Part shown: positions 16,568-26,290 of the stretch, one piece after another
Layout of the letters: the number at the start of each line of letters is the position of its first letter
How positions within the stretch are numbered: position 1 is the first letter of the stretch
Source: Brevundimonas sp. UBA6550
Lineage (GTDB): Bacteria; Pseudomonadota; Alphaproteobacteria; Caulobacterales; Caulobacteraceae
Length of the DNA: 64,000 nt
Direction of reading: 5' to 3'
Assembly (NCBI RefSeq): GCF_002434505.1
Contig: NZ_DJKE01000002.1
Coordinates: 1 to 64,000 of the forward strand
Translations under genes and position numbers: made by a program
The notes under the pieces: model-generated
What the model saw: only the letters and a program-made list of their open reading frames with translations
Databases searched by the model: none
Told to the model about the DNA's origin: nothing

Positions 16568-17852
16568 ATGCTGCGCGCCCTCCTTCTGATCCTGGCCCTG
16601 ATCGCCACGCCCGTCGGCGCGAGCGCGGCCCAGCGAGCCTATGCGACGCAAGGCGATTGCGGCGGGCGGCCGATGACCACGGTGCGGATGGCGCCGGGCT
16701 ATTGCCTGGGCCTGGTGTGGCAGGGCGACGGGGCGGACGGGCCGCGAATGCCGCGCGGCCTGCTGGCCCTGTCCGGCGGCGACTGGCTGGTCACGGACCT
16801 GGGCGGTTGGCAGGCCGGGCGCGGCTCGGTCTGGCGGCTGTCGTTCGCACCGGACGGATCGCCGCGCTGGCGCAGGCTGGCCCAGGGTCTGTCCATGCCC
16901 CACACCGTGGCGCGTGGGCCGGACGGCCGCATCTATGTGTCCGAAATGAACCGCATCCTGACGCTGGACCCCGACGCGGCCGATCCGGCGGCGACGGTGC
17001 GGACCGTGATCGGCGACCTGCCGGACAACCGGCTGCACGACAACCGCCACCCGCTGTCCAGCTTCGTCTTCGACGACGACGGGGCGCTGCTGGTCAATGT
17101 CGGGGCGCCCAGCGACCGCTGCGTGGACGACAGGGGTCGGCCGCGCACGACGGCCTCGGGCGCCTGCGCCGACAGCGCGGAGACGGCCCAGGTGCGGCGT
17201 CACGCCTATCTGGGGAACGGCCGGTGGGCCGAGGCTGGCACGGTCTTCGCTTCGGGCCTGAGGAACTCCATCGCCCTAGTCCGGCATTCGTCGGGCACGA
17301 TCCTGCAGGGCGAGAATTCGGTCGATCTGACCACGCCGGACCATCCCTATGACGAGATCAATGTGCTGCGCCCAGGCGGCCATTACGGCTGGCCCTATTG
17401 CGTGGACCTGGCGACGCCCCTGCCGGGATGGAGCGCGGCCCGGGCGCGATGCGGCCAGAGGGATCGGCCCGCTGGCCCTGCTGCCGCCGCACGCGGCGCC
17501 GCTGGACCTGATCTATTACGACGGGGCGATGTTCCCCGAACTGCGCGGCCGGCTGCTGATGAGCTGGCACGGCTATCGCCGGGCTGCCGGTCGGATCGTT
17601 GCGGCGGAAACCGACGGGCAGGGTCGGCCGCTGACCGACACGGGAGGGCGTTACGCCATCTATCCGCGCGGCTCGCTGCCCTATCCCGCCGGCGCGCCCA
17701 GCGTGCGCGGCAAGGTGCTGACGCCCGGCTGGGATAGGGTCGCAGGCCGTCAGCCGCGCGGCTCGCCGGTCGTGATGGCCGTCGCCGCCGACGGCTCCAT
17801 CTGGGTCACGGACGACCGCAACCGGGCGATCCTGAGAATCGCCCGGCCGTAA
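16568..17852 (+). pseudogene. PQQ-dependent sugar (sorbosone) dehydrogenase-like gene, frameshifted
   Basis: The product would be a secreted beta-propeller of about 428 residues. The first frame (from 16568) has a signal peptide ending GASAA, then MPRGLLALSGGDWLVTDLGG, LSMPHTVARGPDGRIYVSE, FASGLRNSIALVRH and NVLRPGGHYGWPYC. These are typical of L-sorbosone and soluble aldose dehydrogenases. At about 17450-17470 the match jumps one base to a second frame: PLALLPPHAAPLDLIYYDGA, RGRLLMSWHGYR and VAADGSIWVTDDRNRAILRI, ending at 17852. A single extra base (or two missing) explains the break, and the rest shows no decay. It may be a recent mutation or a base-call error. Enzymatic function would need the repaired frame. 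Confidence 0.8.
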
Positions 17853-17858
17853 CGGTCT

Positions 17859-19097
17859 TTAGCCCTCGCGGGCCTCGCGCTTGGCCAGGACGCGCAGACG
17901 CAGCGCATTCAGCTTGATGAAGCCGGCGGCGTCCTTGTGGTCATAGGCCTGGACGCCTTCCTCGAAGGTCACCAGGTCCTGGTCGTACAGGCTGTTGGGG
18001 CTTTCGCGGCCGATGACCGAGACATTGCCCTTGTACAGCTTGACCTTGACCGAGCCGGACACCTTCTCCTGGCTCAGGTCGATGGCGGCCTGCAGCATCT
18101 CGCGCTCGGGCGAGAACCAGAAGCCGTTGTAGATCAGCTCGGCGTATTTCGGCATCAGCTGGTCCTTCAGGTGCATGGAGCCGCCGTCCAGGGTGATGCT
18201 TTCGATGCCGCGGTGCGCCGCGATCAGGATGGTCCCGCCGGGGGTCTCGTAGACGCCGCGCGACTTCATGCCCACGAAGCGGTTTTCGACCAGGTCCAGA
18301 CGGCCGACGCCGTTGTCGTGGCCGTACTGGTTCAGGGCGGTCAGCAGGGTCGCCGGGCTCATGGCTTCGCCATTGATCGACACCGGATCGCCCTTCTCGA
18401 AGCCGATTTCGATGACGGTCGCCACGTCCGGCGCGTCCTCCGGGCTGATGGTGCGCTGGTGGACGAACTCGGGCGCCTCGACCGCCGGGTCTTCCAGAAC
18501 CTTGCCCTCGGACGAGGAGTGCAGAAGGTTGGCGTCGACGCTGAACGGCGCCTCGCCGCGCTTGTCCTTGGAGATCGGGATCTGGTTCTTCTCGGCGAAG
18601 TCCAGCAGGGCCTCGCGGGAGCGGAACTCCCACTCGCGCCAGGGGGCGATGACGCGAATGTCGGGCTCCAGCGCATAATAGCCCAGCTCGAACCGGACCT
18701 GGTCGTTGCCCTTGCCGGTCGCGCCGTGACAGACGGCGTCGGCGCCGACCTGACGCGCGATCTCGATCTGGCGCTTGGAGATCAGCGGACGGGCGATGGA
18801 GGTGCCCAAGAGATAGTCGCCCTCATACTGCGCATTGGCGCGGAACATCGGGAAGACGAAGTCGCGCACGAACTCCTCGCGCAGGTCGTCGATGAAGATG
18901 TTCTCGGGCTTGATGCCCAGCTTCAGCGCCTTCTCGCGCGCCGGGCCAAGCTCCTCGCCCTGGCCCAGATCGGCGGTGAAGGTCACGACCTCGGCGTTAT
19001 ATTCGGTCTGCAGCCACTTCAGGATGATCGAGGTGTCCAGCCCGCCCGAATAGGCGAGGACGACCTTCTTGACGGGCTTGTCGGCGGGGGCGGACAT
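17859..19097 (-). CDS. argG: Argininosuccinate synthase
   Basis: This 412-residue enzyme joins citrulline and aspartate with ATP, the penultimate step of arginine synthesis. The PP-loop [17 protein letters not shown] lies near the N-terminus. It is followed by [44 protein letters not shown] and, further on, [20 protein letters not shown]. The frame is open upstream to 19220, but the ATG at 19097 gives the family length and a normal start ([13 protein letters not shown]). It converges on the frameshifted sugar dehydrogenase. A TTGCAT/TTATGC pair about 50-70 bp upstream could be its promoter (weak). Confidence 0.97.
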   Translation of the reverse strand: MSAPADKPVKKVVLAYSGGLDTSIILKWLQTEYNAEVVTFTADLGQGEELGPAREKALKLGIKPENIFIDDLREEFVRDFVFPMFRANAQYEGDYLLGTSIARPLISKRQIEIARQVGADAVCHGATGKGNDQVRFELGYYALEPDIRVIAPWREWEFRSREALLDFAEKNQIPISKDKRGEAPFSVDANLLHSSSEGKVLEDPAVEAPEFVHQRTISPEDAPDVATVIEIGFEKGDPVSINGEAMSPATLLTALNQYGHDNGVGRLDLVENRFVGMKSRGVYETPGGTILIAAHRGIESITLDGGSMHLKDQLMPKYAELIYNGFWFSPEREMLQAAIDLSQEKVSGSVKVKLYKGNVSVIGRESPNSLYDQDLVTFEEGVQAYDHKDAAGFIKLNALRLRVLAKREAREG

Positions 19098-19292
19098 GGC
19101 GGCTCTCTCAGTAAGACGGTGGCGCAAGGATCGGGGAGTTGACGCGCGCATAAGACCGGGGGTCCGGCGATGCAACCTTTTCCAATCGGGGGCCGACGTC
19201 GAACATGAAGCTTTGGTCATGTTTCATTCCGTCGCGTTGCCAGCCGACCGACCCGCGTTATGGTCCGTTCACCTGAAATCCGAGGATGATCT

Positions 19293-22145
19293 ATGCGCCG
19301 CACCGGCTCTCTCGTCGCCGCCGCCGCCCTTCTGGCGGTGTCCACCCCCGTCTGGGCCTCCGTCGCGCCCGCGCCGGCCGCCCAGGCCGCCGCGCCCGCC
19401 CCGCGCGCCGCGCCGGTCGCCGACCTGGTCGCCGCCGTGGACATTCCCTACACCAGGTTCACCCTGGACAACGGCCTGACCGTCCTGGTCCACGAGGACC
19501 ATAAGGCCCCCGTCGTCGCCGTTTCGGTCTGGTACAACGTCGGCTCCAAGGACGAGCCGGCCGGCAAGACCGGCTTCGCCCACCTGTTCGAACACCTGAT
19601 GTTCGGCGGCTCGGAAAACGCGCCCGGCAGCTATTTCACGCCGATGCGCAACATGGGCGCGACCGACATGAACGGGACCACCTATTTCGACCGCACCAAC
19701 TATTTCGAGACGGTCCCGACCCCGGCGCTGGAACAGGCCCTGTTCATGGAAAGCGACCGCATGGGCTATATGCTGGGCGCCATCAGCCAGGAGACGCTGG
19801 ATCTGCAGCGCGGCGTCGTCCAGAACGAAAAGCGTCAGGGCGACAACCAGCCCTATGGTCTGAACCAGTACAAGCAGCTGGAGGCCCTGTTCCCCGAAGG
19901 CCACCCCTATCGCCACTCGACCATCGGTTCGATGGCCGATCTGGACGCCGCCTCGATGCAGACGGTCCGCGACTGGTTCACCTCCAACTACGGCCCGAAC
20001 AATGCGGTGCTGGTGCTGGCCGGCGACATCACCCCCGCCAAGGCGCGTGAACTGACCGACAAATACTTCGGCCCGATCGCCAAGGGCCCCGTCAACACTC
20101 CGAACCAGGCGCCGGTCCCCACCCTGGCCGCCCCGGTCAACGAGACGACCCGCGACCGGGTGTCCAACGCCCAGGTCGAAATCAGCTGGGCCGTGCCGGG
20201 CATGCTGGACGCGGACTCCGTGCCGCTCAGCGTCGCGGCCTCGGTCCTGGGCGGCCTGGCGTCCTCGCGCCTGGACAACGAACTGGTGCGCGGCGAACAG
20301 ACCGCCGTCTCGGTCAGCGCCGGCAACAGCGCCTTCCACCGCGTCGGCATCTTCGAGATGAGCGCCATGGTCAAGCCCGGCGAAGACCCGGCCGCCGTCG
20401 AGGCGCGTATGCGTGAAATCCTGAACGGCCTGATCGCGGACGGCCCCACCCAGGACGAGATCAACCGCGTCGTCACCCAGTATGCGTCGCGCCGCATCCA
20501 GGGGCTGGAACAGGTCGGCGGCTTCGGCGGCAAGGCCACGGCCCTGGCCGAGGGCCAGCTCTACGCCGGCGATCCCGAGTTCTACAAGAAGCAGCTGGCC
20601 GCCTACGCCGCCGTCACCCCGGCCCAGGTCAAGGCCGCCATGCAGAAGTGGCTGACGCGCCCGGCCTATACGCTGACGACGCTGGTGGGCCAGCGCGAAG
20701 CCTATCAGGAGGCGGCCGCCGCGCCGTCCGGCGCCAACCACACCCCGGCGCCGGAAATCCAGCGCAAGGCGCGCATGGCCAAGCCCGAGATCGGCCAGGT
20801 CGCCAATGTCGACTTCCCGGCCGTCGAGCGCACCCGCCTGTCGAACGGCATGGAGGTGATCTACGCCCATCGCGACGCCACCCCGACCACCAAGATCGCC
20901 ATCGACTTCGACGCCGGTCTGGCGGCCGACGACCGGGCCAAGCTGGGTCTGCAGACCCTGATGCTGGACCTGATGGACGAGGGCACCCAGACGCTGAACG
21001 CCACCCAGCTGGCCGAGGCGCAGGAGGCCCTGGGCGCCACCATCACCACCGGCGCGACCATGGACAGCTCGCTGATCCAGCTGTCGGCCCTGACGCCGAA
21101 CCTGCAGCCGTCGGTGGCCCTGATGGCCGACGTCGTGCGCCGCCCCGCCTTCGCCCCGGCCGAGCTGGAGCGTCTGCGCGCCACGCGCTTGTCGCGCATC
21201 GCCGCCGAGCGCACCCAGCCGGCGGCCCTGGCCAGCCGGGCCCTGCCCGAACTGATCTATGGCGCGGACAGCCCCTACGGCCGTCCGTTCAGCGGCGCCG
21301 GCGACGAGGCCAGCGTCAAGGCGATCACCGAGGCGGACATTCGCACCGACTACGCCCGGTGGATCCGGCCGGACAACGCCAAGATCTTCATCGTATCGGA
21401 CAAGCCGCTGTCCGAAGTGACCCCGATCCTGGACGCCGCCTTCGGCCAGTGGGTCCCGCCGGCGTCGGCCAAGCCGGTCAAGGATTTCTCGGCCCCGATC
21501 CCGGCCGCGACGCCCAAGATCGTGCTGATCGACCGCCCGCAGTCGCCCCAGTCCTACATCATGGGCGGCGAAGTTCTGGGCGTGTCGGGCAAGGACGATC
21601 TCTTGGTGCTGAACGCGGCCAACAATGTGTTGGGCAACGACTTCCTGTCGCGCATCAACACCGATCTGCGCGAGACCAAGAGCTGGTCCTACGGCGTCAA
21701 CGCCTCGGTCAATCCGTTCGCCGGGCGCGTGCCCTATCTGGTGACCGCCCCGGTCCAGGCCGACAAGACCGGCCCCGCCATCGAAGCGCTGAACCAGCAG
21801 TTCAACGACTTCCTGTCGGGCGGAAAGGGCGTGACGGCCGAGGAGCTGCAACGCACCATCAACGGCAACACCCGCCGTCTGGCCGGCAGCTACGAGACGT
21901 CGGCCGCTGTCCTGGGCGCCATGCGTCAGAACGATCTTCTGGGTCGGCCCGACGACTATCCCGAAACGGTCGCGGCGCGCACCAACGCCCTGACGGCCGC
22001 CCAGCTGGACGCCGCCGCCAAGGCCGCCATCGACCCGTCCAAGTTCGTCTGGGTGGTGGTCGGCGACGCCTCGGTGGTCAAGCCGCAGCTGGACGCCCTG
22101 GGCATCCCGGTCGAGGTCCGCTCGGCGGCGCCCGCCGCCCAGTAG
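19293..22145 (+). CDS. Two-domain M16-family zinc metallopeptidase (pitrilysin-like)
   Basis: This 950-residue secreted peptidase has a signal peptide (about 1-22). The first M16 unit contains the inverted zinc motif H97-L-F-E100-H101 and the distal Glu in RGVVQNEKRQG. The second half repeats the fold without a zinc motif (ERTRLSNGMEVIYAHRDATP, AKLGLQTLMLDLMDEGTQTL), as in fused alpha/beta-type processing peptidases. Such periplasmic enzymes degrade oligopeptides. The gene is monocistronic, with a strong terminator 23 bp after the stop. Confidence 0.93.
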   Translation: MRRTGSLVAAAALLAVSTPVWASVAPAPAAQAAAPAPRAAPVADLVAAVDIPYTRFTLDNGLTVLVHEDHKAPVVAVSVWYNVGSKDEPAGKTGFAHLFEHLMFGGSENAPGSYFTPMRNMGATDMNGTTYFDRTNYFETVPTPALEQALFMESDRMGYMLGAISQETLDLQRGVVQNEKRQGDNQPYGLNQYKQLEALFPEGHPYRHSTIGSMADLDAASMQTVRDWFTSNYGPNNAVLVLAGDITPAKARELTDKYFGPIAKGPVNTPNQAPVPTLAAPVNETTRDRVSNAQVEISWAVPGMLDADSVPLSVAASVLGGLASSRLDNELVRGEQTAVSVSAGNSAFHRVGIFEMSAMVKPGEDPAAVEARMREILNGLIADGPTQDEINRVVTQYASRRIQGLEQVGGFGGKATALAEGQLYAGDPEFYKKQLAAYAAVTPAQVKAAMQKWLTRPAYTLTTLVGQREAYQEAAAAPSGANHTPAPEIQRKARMAKPEIGQVANVDFPAVERTRLSNGMEVIYAHRDATPTTKIAIDFDAGLAADDRAKLGLQTLMLDLMDEGTQTLNATQLAEAQEALGATITTGATMDSSLIQLSALTPNLQPSVALMADVVRRPAFAPAELERLRATRLSRIAAERTQPAALASRALPELIYGADSPYGRPFSGAGDEASVKAITEADIRTDYARWIRPDNAKIFIVSDKPLSEVTPILDAAFGQWVPPASAKPVKDFSAPIPAATPKIVLIDRPQSPQSYIMGGEVLGVSGKDDLLVLNAANNVLGNDFLSRINTDLRETKSWSYGVNASVNPFAGRVPYLVTAPVQADKTGPAIEALNQQFNDFLSGGKGVTAEELQRTINGNTRRLAGSYETSAAVLGAMRQNDLLGRPDDYPETVAARTNALTAAQLDAAAKAAIDPSKFVWVVVGDASVVKPQLDALGIPVEVRSAAPAAQ

Positions 22146-22168
22146 GGCGACGGCAGACCGAAACGACG

Positions 22169-22199
22169 AAGGCCCGGAGAGCGATCTCCGGGCCTTTTT
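22169..22199 (+). terminator. Rho-independent terminator after the M16 peptidase
   Basis: A perfect 12-bp stem (AAGGCCCGGAGA/TCTCCGGGCCTT) with loop GCGA is followed by a T run (TTTTTCTTTG). Confidence 0.9.
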
Positions 22200-22210
22200 C
22201 TTTGCGTTAT

Positions 22211-22398
22211 TTTTTCGTCATCCTCCGGCAAGCCGCCTCTTCGCGGCGCAGACCGGGGGACCCAGCGGCGCCGAAGGCGATGTCTCGGCCGCACAGTGTT
22301 GGAAGATATTGGTCCTCGACAGGTTCGCGCTCACGCGCGCCGCTGGGTCCCCCGGTCTCCCCCCGCTTTCGCGGTGGTCGCCGGAGGATGACGAAAAA
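22211..22398. repeat. 188-bp intergenic palindromic element
   Basis: The outer arms (22211-22229 and 22380-22398, TTTTTCGTCATCCTCCGGC and its complement) are perfect over 19 bp. Inner arms (22250-22271 and 22337-22358) are perfect over 22 bp and include GGGACCCAGCG. The spacer of about 65 bp has no coding potential. It fills the gap between the M16 terminator and the engB stop, and may also end engB transcription. It shares GGGACCCAGCG and a CGCTTTCGCG hairpin with the 42502-42629 element. Confidence 0.8.
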
Positions 22399-22401
22399 GG
22401 A

Positions 22402-23055
22402 CTAACTCAGGGTCGCGCCGGTGGTGCGCATGATCTCGGCGCGCAGTTCGGGCAGGCCCAGGCCCTTCTCGGACGAGGTCAGGGCCACCACCGGGAAGGC
22501 GGCGGGGCGTTTGGAGATGGCCTTCAGCGTGGCCTCCTGGACCTTCTCGCCCTCGCCCTTCTTCAGCTTGTCGGCCTTGGTCAGGACGATCTGATAGCTG
22601 ACGGCGGCCAGGTCCAGGGCGTCCAGAGCCTCTGTGTCCACGCTCTTCAGCCCGTGGCGGCTGTCGATCAGCAGATAGACCCGCTTCAACGTCACCCGGC
22701 CGCGCAGATAGTCGCGACCCAGGTCCTGGAACTTCTTGACCGTGGTCTTGGACGCCTTGGCCCAGCCATAGCCCGGCAGGTCGACCAGGCGCAGCTTGCC
22801 GTCCAGGTCGAAGAAGTTGACCTCGCGCGTGCGGCCCGGCTCGTTGGAGGCGCGGGCCAGCTTGTGCATCCCCACCAGCCCGTTGATCAGGCTGGACTTG
22901 CCGACGTTGGATCGGCCGGCGAAGGCGATCTCGGGCAGGTCGGGATCGGGCAGCTGCTCGATCTTGGCCGCGCCCATGACGAAGGTCGCCGGCCGCGCGA
23001 ACAGGATGCGCGCGGCCTCGATCTCCTCGGGCGTGAACTCGGTCTCTTCGATCAC
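22402..23055 (-). CDS. engB: Ribosome biogenesis GTP-binding protein EngB (YsxC/YihA)
   Basis: This 217-residue TRAFAC GTPase is needed for large-subunit ribosome assembly. G1 is [16 protein letters not shown], a Thr in GRTREVNFF lies in switch I, G3 is [10 protein letters not shown] and G4 is LTKADK. No ATG fits. The start is a GTG at 23053-23055 that overlaps the yidC stop as GTGA, which implies translational coupling. It is the last gene of the rpmH-rnpA-yidC-engB cluster. Confidence 0.94.
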   Translation of the reverse strand: MIEETEFTPEEIEAARILFARPATFVMGAAKIEQLPDPDLPEIAFAGRSNVGKSSLINGLVGMHKLARASNEPGRTREVNFFDLDGKLRLVDLPGYGWAKASKTTVKKFQDLGRDYLRGRVTLKRVYLLIDSRHGLKSVDTEALDALDLAAVSYQIVLTKADKLKKGEGEKVQEATLKAISKRPAAFPVVALTSSEKGLGLPELRAEIMRTTGATLS

Positions 23056-24848
23056 GCCGGCGACTTCTTGAACCGGGCGAAGAAGGCGTCGATCGGGTTC
23101 TCGGCCTTGTAGCGGTGCATGATGACGTACTGCTGCAGGATCGTCAGCACGTTGGACCAGGCCCAGTAGATCAACAGGCCCGCCGCGAACGGCGCCATGA
23201 TGAAGGTGAAGATCAGCGGCATGAACTGGAAGATCTGACGCTGGACCGGATCGGCCGCCGGCGGATTCATCGCCGTCTGCAGCCACATGGTCAGGCCATA
23301 GGCGATGGCCAGCAGACCCAGATGCAGCGGCCCGGCCAAGAGGCCGCCGATCAGCGGCGCCATCGACGGATCCCACGGGATCAGGCCAAACAGGTTCCAG
23401 ATCGACGACGGATCGCGCGCCGACAGGTCGTGGATAAAGCCCAGGAACGGCTGGTGGCGCATTTCGATGGTGACGGTCAGCACCTTGTACAGGGCGTAGA
23501 AGACCGGAATCTGCAGCACCAGCGGAAGGCAACCGGCGACCGGATTGATCTTCTCGCGCTGATACAGGGCCATCGTCTCCTGCTGCTGCTTCTGCGGGTC
23601 GTCTTTGAACTTCTTCTTGATCTCCTCCATCTTGGGCTGGAGGTTCCGCATCTTGGACATCGAGGCGTAGGCGTTGTTCGCCAGCGGGAACATGACCAGT
23701 TTGACGATGACGGTCAGCGCCAGGATGGCCACGCCGAAGCTGCCGACCAGGCCATAGACGTTCTCCAGGATCCAGAAGATCGGGCGCGTCAGGAACCAGA
23801 ACATGCCCCAGTCGATCGCATAGACGAAGCGCGGCAGGTTCAGGCTCTGCTCATAGGATTTCAGCACCTCGGCGCGCTTGACCCCGGCGAACAGGCGCTG
23901 GGTCTCGGTCGCGGTGGAGCCGGGCTGGACGGTGCGGGTCGTGCCCAGCAGATTGGCTTCCAGCTGCTGGCCGGCGCCCTCGCCGCGCACGCGGAATTCG
24001 GTTTCGACCGCCTCGTTCTGCTGGGGCAGCAGGGCCGCCAGCCAGTATTTGTCGGTGATGCCCAGCCAGCCGCCGGTCGAGGCGTTCTCGATGCGGGGCT
24101 CCTTCAGCCAGTCCTTGTACTTCTTCTGCTCGGTCCGATAGTCGCCGGGCTTGCCGAAGGTGCCGATGGCGCCCTCGTGGACGATGTGGGAGGAGCCGGC
24201 CGACGGCGGCACGCCCTGGCGCTGGACGCTGCCGTAGGGGGCGATGGTGATGGCCTGGGTTCCCAGGTTCTGGACCGTGTCCTGGATCGAGAAGACGTAT
24301 TTGTCGTCCACCGACATGACGCGGGTGAAGCGCAGGCCCTGGCCGTTGTCCCAGGTCAGGGTGATCGGCGTGGTCGGCGTCAGGGTCGAGCCGTTGGTCA
24401 GGCGCCAGACGGTATTGGGTCCGGGCACGCCGCCGGCCACGTTCGGGCCGGTCCAGCCGAACTGGGCGAAATAGGCGTTCTGCATCCCCTGCGGGCGGAA
24501 CAGCTCCACCGGCTGGGGCTTGTCCTGGACCTCGCGATAGTCGGTCAGGAACAGGTCGTCGATCCGCCCGCCCTGCAACGACAGCGAGCCCTTCAGCGTG
24601 CCCGACTGGATCGGCACCCGCGCGGCGCTGCTCAGCGCCTGGCTGCGGTCGGTGACGAAGGTGGGGCCTTGCGGGCTCAGCGCCGTGCGGGCGGCGTTCT
24701 CGGCCGTCTGCGACTGTTCGGCGTGGGCCTTCTGCTGCACGGCCCGACGCTCGGCCTGCGGACGCAGGACGGCGAAATAATAGATCCCCATGATCAGGGC
24801 CGAGCACACGATGAAGATGATCGTGTTGCGCGTGTTCTCGTTTTTCAT
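23052..24848 (-). CDS. yidC: Membrane protein insertase YidC
   Basis: This 598-residue inner-membrane insertase has the Gram-negative layout. An N-terminal anchor (about 7-25, [20 protein letters not shown]) is followed by a periplasmic beta-sandwich domain (about 60-350) and then the conserved insertase core ([60 protein letters not shown]). The expected hydrophilic-groove Arg lies in the SKMRNLQPK segment. It helps fold and insert respiratory and Sec-dependent proteins. It overlaps rnpA by four bases upstream and engB downstream. Confidence 0.97.
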   Translation of the reverse strand: MKNENTRNTIIFIVCSALIMGIYYFAVLRPQAERRAVQQKAHAEQSQTAENAARTALSPQGPTFVTDRSQALSSAARVPIQSGTLKGSLSLQGGRIDDLFLTDYREVQDKPQPVELFRPQGMQNAYFAQFGWTGPNVAGGVPGPNTVWRLTNGSTLTPTTPITLTWDNGQGLRFTRVMSVDDKYVFSIQDTVQNLGTQAITIAPYGSVQRQGVPPSAGSSHIVHEGAIGTFGKPGDYRTEQKKYKDWLKEPRIENASTGGWLGITDKYWLAALLPQQNEAVETEFRVRGEGAGQQLEANLLGTTRTVQPGSTATETQRLFAGVKRAEVLKSYEQSLNLPRFVYAIDWGMFWFLTRPIFWILENVYGLVGSFGVAILALTVIVKLVMFPLANNAYASMSKMRNLQPKMEEIKKKFKDDPQKQQQETMALYQREKINPVAGCLPLVLQIPVFYALYKVLTVTIEMRHQPFLGFIHDLSARDPSSIWNLFGLIPWDPSMAPLIGGLLAGPLHLGLLAIAYGLTMWLQTAMNPPAADPVQRQIFQFMPLIFTFIMAPFAAGLLIYWAWSNVLTILQQYVIMHRYKAENPIDAFFARFKKSPA

Positions 24849-25249
24849 GGAATCTGGCGGTCCTGGCCGGAAGGGGCGCGGGCGGGCGAAGGCTTGTCGG
24901 CCTTGGGTGTCGCCAGCCTTGTAAGGGTGGATTTCACGTCGTCAAGCAAACGGTCCCACGCGCGCTCCGTCGTGCCCATGCGGGCGATGAAGACATAGTC
25001 GCTTCCGGGCACGCCGTGATGGGCCAGCATGGCCCGCGCGGCCTCGCGCAGACGGCGTTTGGCGCGGTTGCGAACCACGGCCCCGCCGATCTTTTTGGTG
25101 GCGGTGAAGCCCAGGCCGATGTGCGGCGAACCGTCGCCGCGATCCAGCCGCTGGATCACCACGGCGCCGCGCGCCTCTGAAACGCCTTTGGCGGCCGCCA
25201 GGAACTGGGGCCGCCGCAACAGACGCTTGATCTGTAAAGGGTCGCTCAT
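24845..25249 (-). CDS. rnpA: Ribonuclease P protein component
   Basis: This basic protein of 134 residues assists the RNase P RNA in cutting tRNA 5' leaders. It starts with LLRRPQFLAAAKG, contains the family RNR signature (VVRNRAKRRLREAAR, about 60-74) and GSDYVFIARMGT. Its stop overlaps the yidC start (ATGA), and it follows rpmH by 30 bp, the conserved bacterial arrangement. A Pro/Ser-rich C-terminal tail of about 20 residues extends past the usual domain. Confidence 0.95.
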   Translation of the reverse strand: MSDPLQIKRLLRRPQFLAAAKGVSEARGAVVIQRLDRGDGSPHIGLGFTATKKIGGAVVRNRAKRRLREAARAMLAHHGVPGSDYVFIARMGTTERAWDRLLDDVKSTLTRLATPKADKPSPARAPSGQDRQIP

Positions 25250-25279
25250 GCGTCCAGAGACCGGGACGCGATAAGCCGC

Positions 25280-25414
25280 TTACGCCGTCAGGCGCTTGCG
25301 GCCCTTGGCGCGACGGCGCGCAACGATCTTCTGGCCGTTCTTGGTGGCCATCCGGCTGCGGAAGCCGTGACGGCGCTTGCGCACGAGTCGCGACGGCTGA
25401 TAGGTCCGCTTCAC
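25280..25414 (-). CDS. rpmH: 50S ribosomal protein L34
   Basis: This 44-residue protein starts (M)[19 protein letters not shown] and ends [12 protein letters not shown], an unmistakable L34. The start is GTG at 25412-25414, with AGGAG about 8 bases upstream. It heads the rpmH-rnpA-yidC-engB cluster and has a good sigma-70-type promoter 65-95 bp upstream. Confidence 0.97.
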   Translation of the reverse strand: MKRTYQPSRLVRKRRHGFRSRMATKNGQKIVARRRAKGRKRLTA

Positions 25415-25479
25415 GGTCGGCTCCTGACGTTAAAAGGTTGGGCGACGGGGCAAGAGGCGTCCGCCGCAGGAAGGGCGGG

Positions 25480-25508
25480 CGTATAAGTCGCATGATCGCG
25501 CGAGTCAA
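25480..25508 (-). promoter_or_regulatory. rpmH promoter, -35/-10 with a GANTC site
   Basis: On the minus strand TTGACT (25503-25508) and TATACG (25480-25485) are separated by exactly 17 bases. The -35 hexamer overlaps GACTC, a GANTC site for the CcrM methylase of Caulobacterales. Confidence 0.6.
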
Positions 25509-25540
25509 CGCTCGGTCGGCAATTCGGGAATGACGGACCT

Positions 25541-26290
25541 ATGGCGAAACGAACGGCGAAGGAGTGGGCCCTGCGGCTGGCGCCGCTCGTGGCCATCGCC
25601 GGCCTGGTGGTCGCCTTCTTCGCCCTGGGCTGGAACCGCTATCTGTCGATGGATCTGATCCGCGAACACGGGCTGAACCTTCAGGCCTACGCCCGGGATC
25701 ACTGGTGGATCGCGCTGGCGGCCTTCGTCGCCGTCTACGCCCTGGCCACCGCCTCGACCATTCCGGGGCCGGTCTTTCTGACCCTGCTGGGCGGAATGAT
25801 GTTCGGCCCCTATGTCGGCGCCCTGGCCCAGTCGACGGGGGCGACGATCGGCTCGGTCGTCATCTATTATGTCTATCGCACCTCGATCGGCACCTGGCTG
25901 CGCGCCAAGTTCGAGGCGGACGCCGGTTTCATGGATCGGCTGGCCAAGGGGATCGACCGCAACGCCTTCACCACGCTCCTGACCCTGCGGATCATCCCCA
26001 GCGTGCCCTTCGTCCTGGTCAACGCGACGGCGGGGATGATGGCGGTGCCGCTGCGGCCCTATGTGATCGCCACCTTCGTCGGCCTGTTGCCGTCCACCTT
26101 CATCTACACCTGGATCGGATCGCAGCTGGGCGACCTGCTGCGCGCGGGCGTGCGGCCGGACCTGCCGCTGCTGCTGCACCAGTTCTTCTGGCCGCTGATG
26201 GGAGTGGTCTTCCTGTCGCTGCTGCTGCCCATCGGCATAAAGCTTTTCCAGATGATCCGTGCACGGCGGATCGCGGAGACGCCGGCATGA
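25541..26290 (+). CDS. TVP38/TMEM64-family membrane protein
   Basis: This 249-residue protein has about six hydrophobic segments and the SNARE-associated (DedA-like) core. The core includes ASTIPGPVFLTLLGGMMFGP, VGALAQSTGATIGSVVIYYV and LTLRIIPSVPFVLVNATAGM with the conserved Arg-Ile-Ile-Pro. Relatives act in lipid scrambling or membrane homeostasis; the exact role here is not readable. It overlaps the next gene, a histidine kinase, by four bases (ATGA), so the two are translated together. Confidence 0.88.
   Translation: MAKRTAKEWALRLAPLVAIAGLVVAFFALGWNRYLSMDLIREHGLNLQAYARDHWWIALAAFVAVYALATASTIPGPVFLTLLGGMMFGPYVGALAQSTGATIGSVVIYYVYRTSIGTWLRAKFEADAGFMDRLAKGIDRNAFTTLLTLRIIPSVPFVLVNATAGMMAVPLRPYVIATFVGLLPSTFIYTWIGSQLGDLLRAGVRPDLPLLLHQFFWPLMGVVFLSLLLPIGIKLFQMIRARRIAETPA

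Noticed and set aside
19269..21851. Open frame of 860 codons opposite the M16 peptidase
   Set aside because: Low-complexity Gly/Arg/Gln/Asp composition typical of an antisense shadow; the peptidase frame carries signal peptide and HxxEH.
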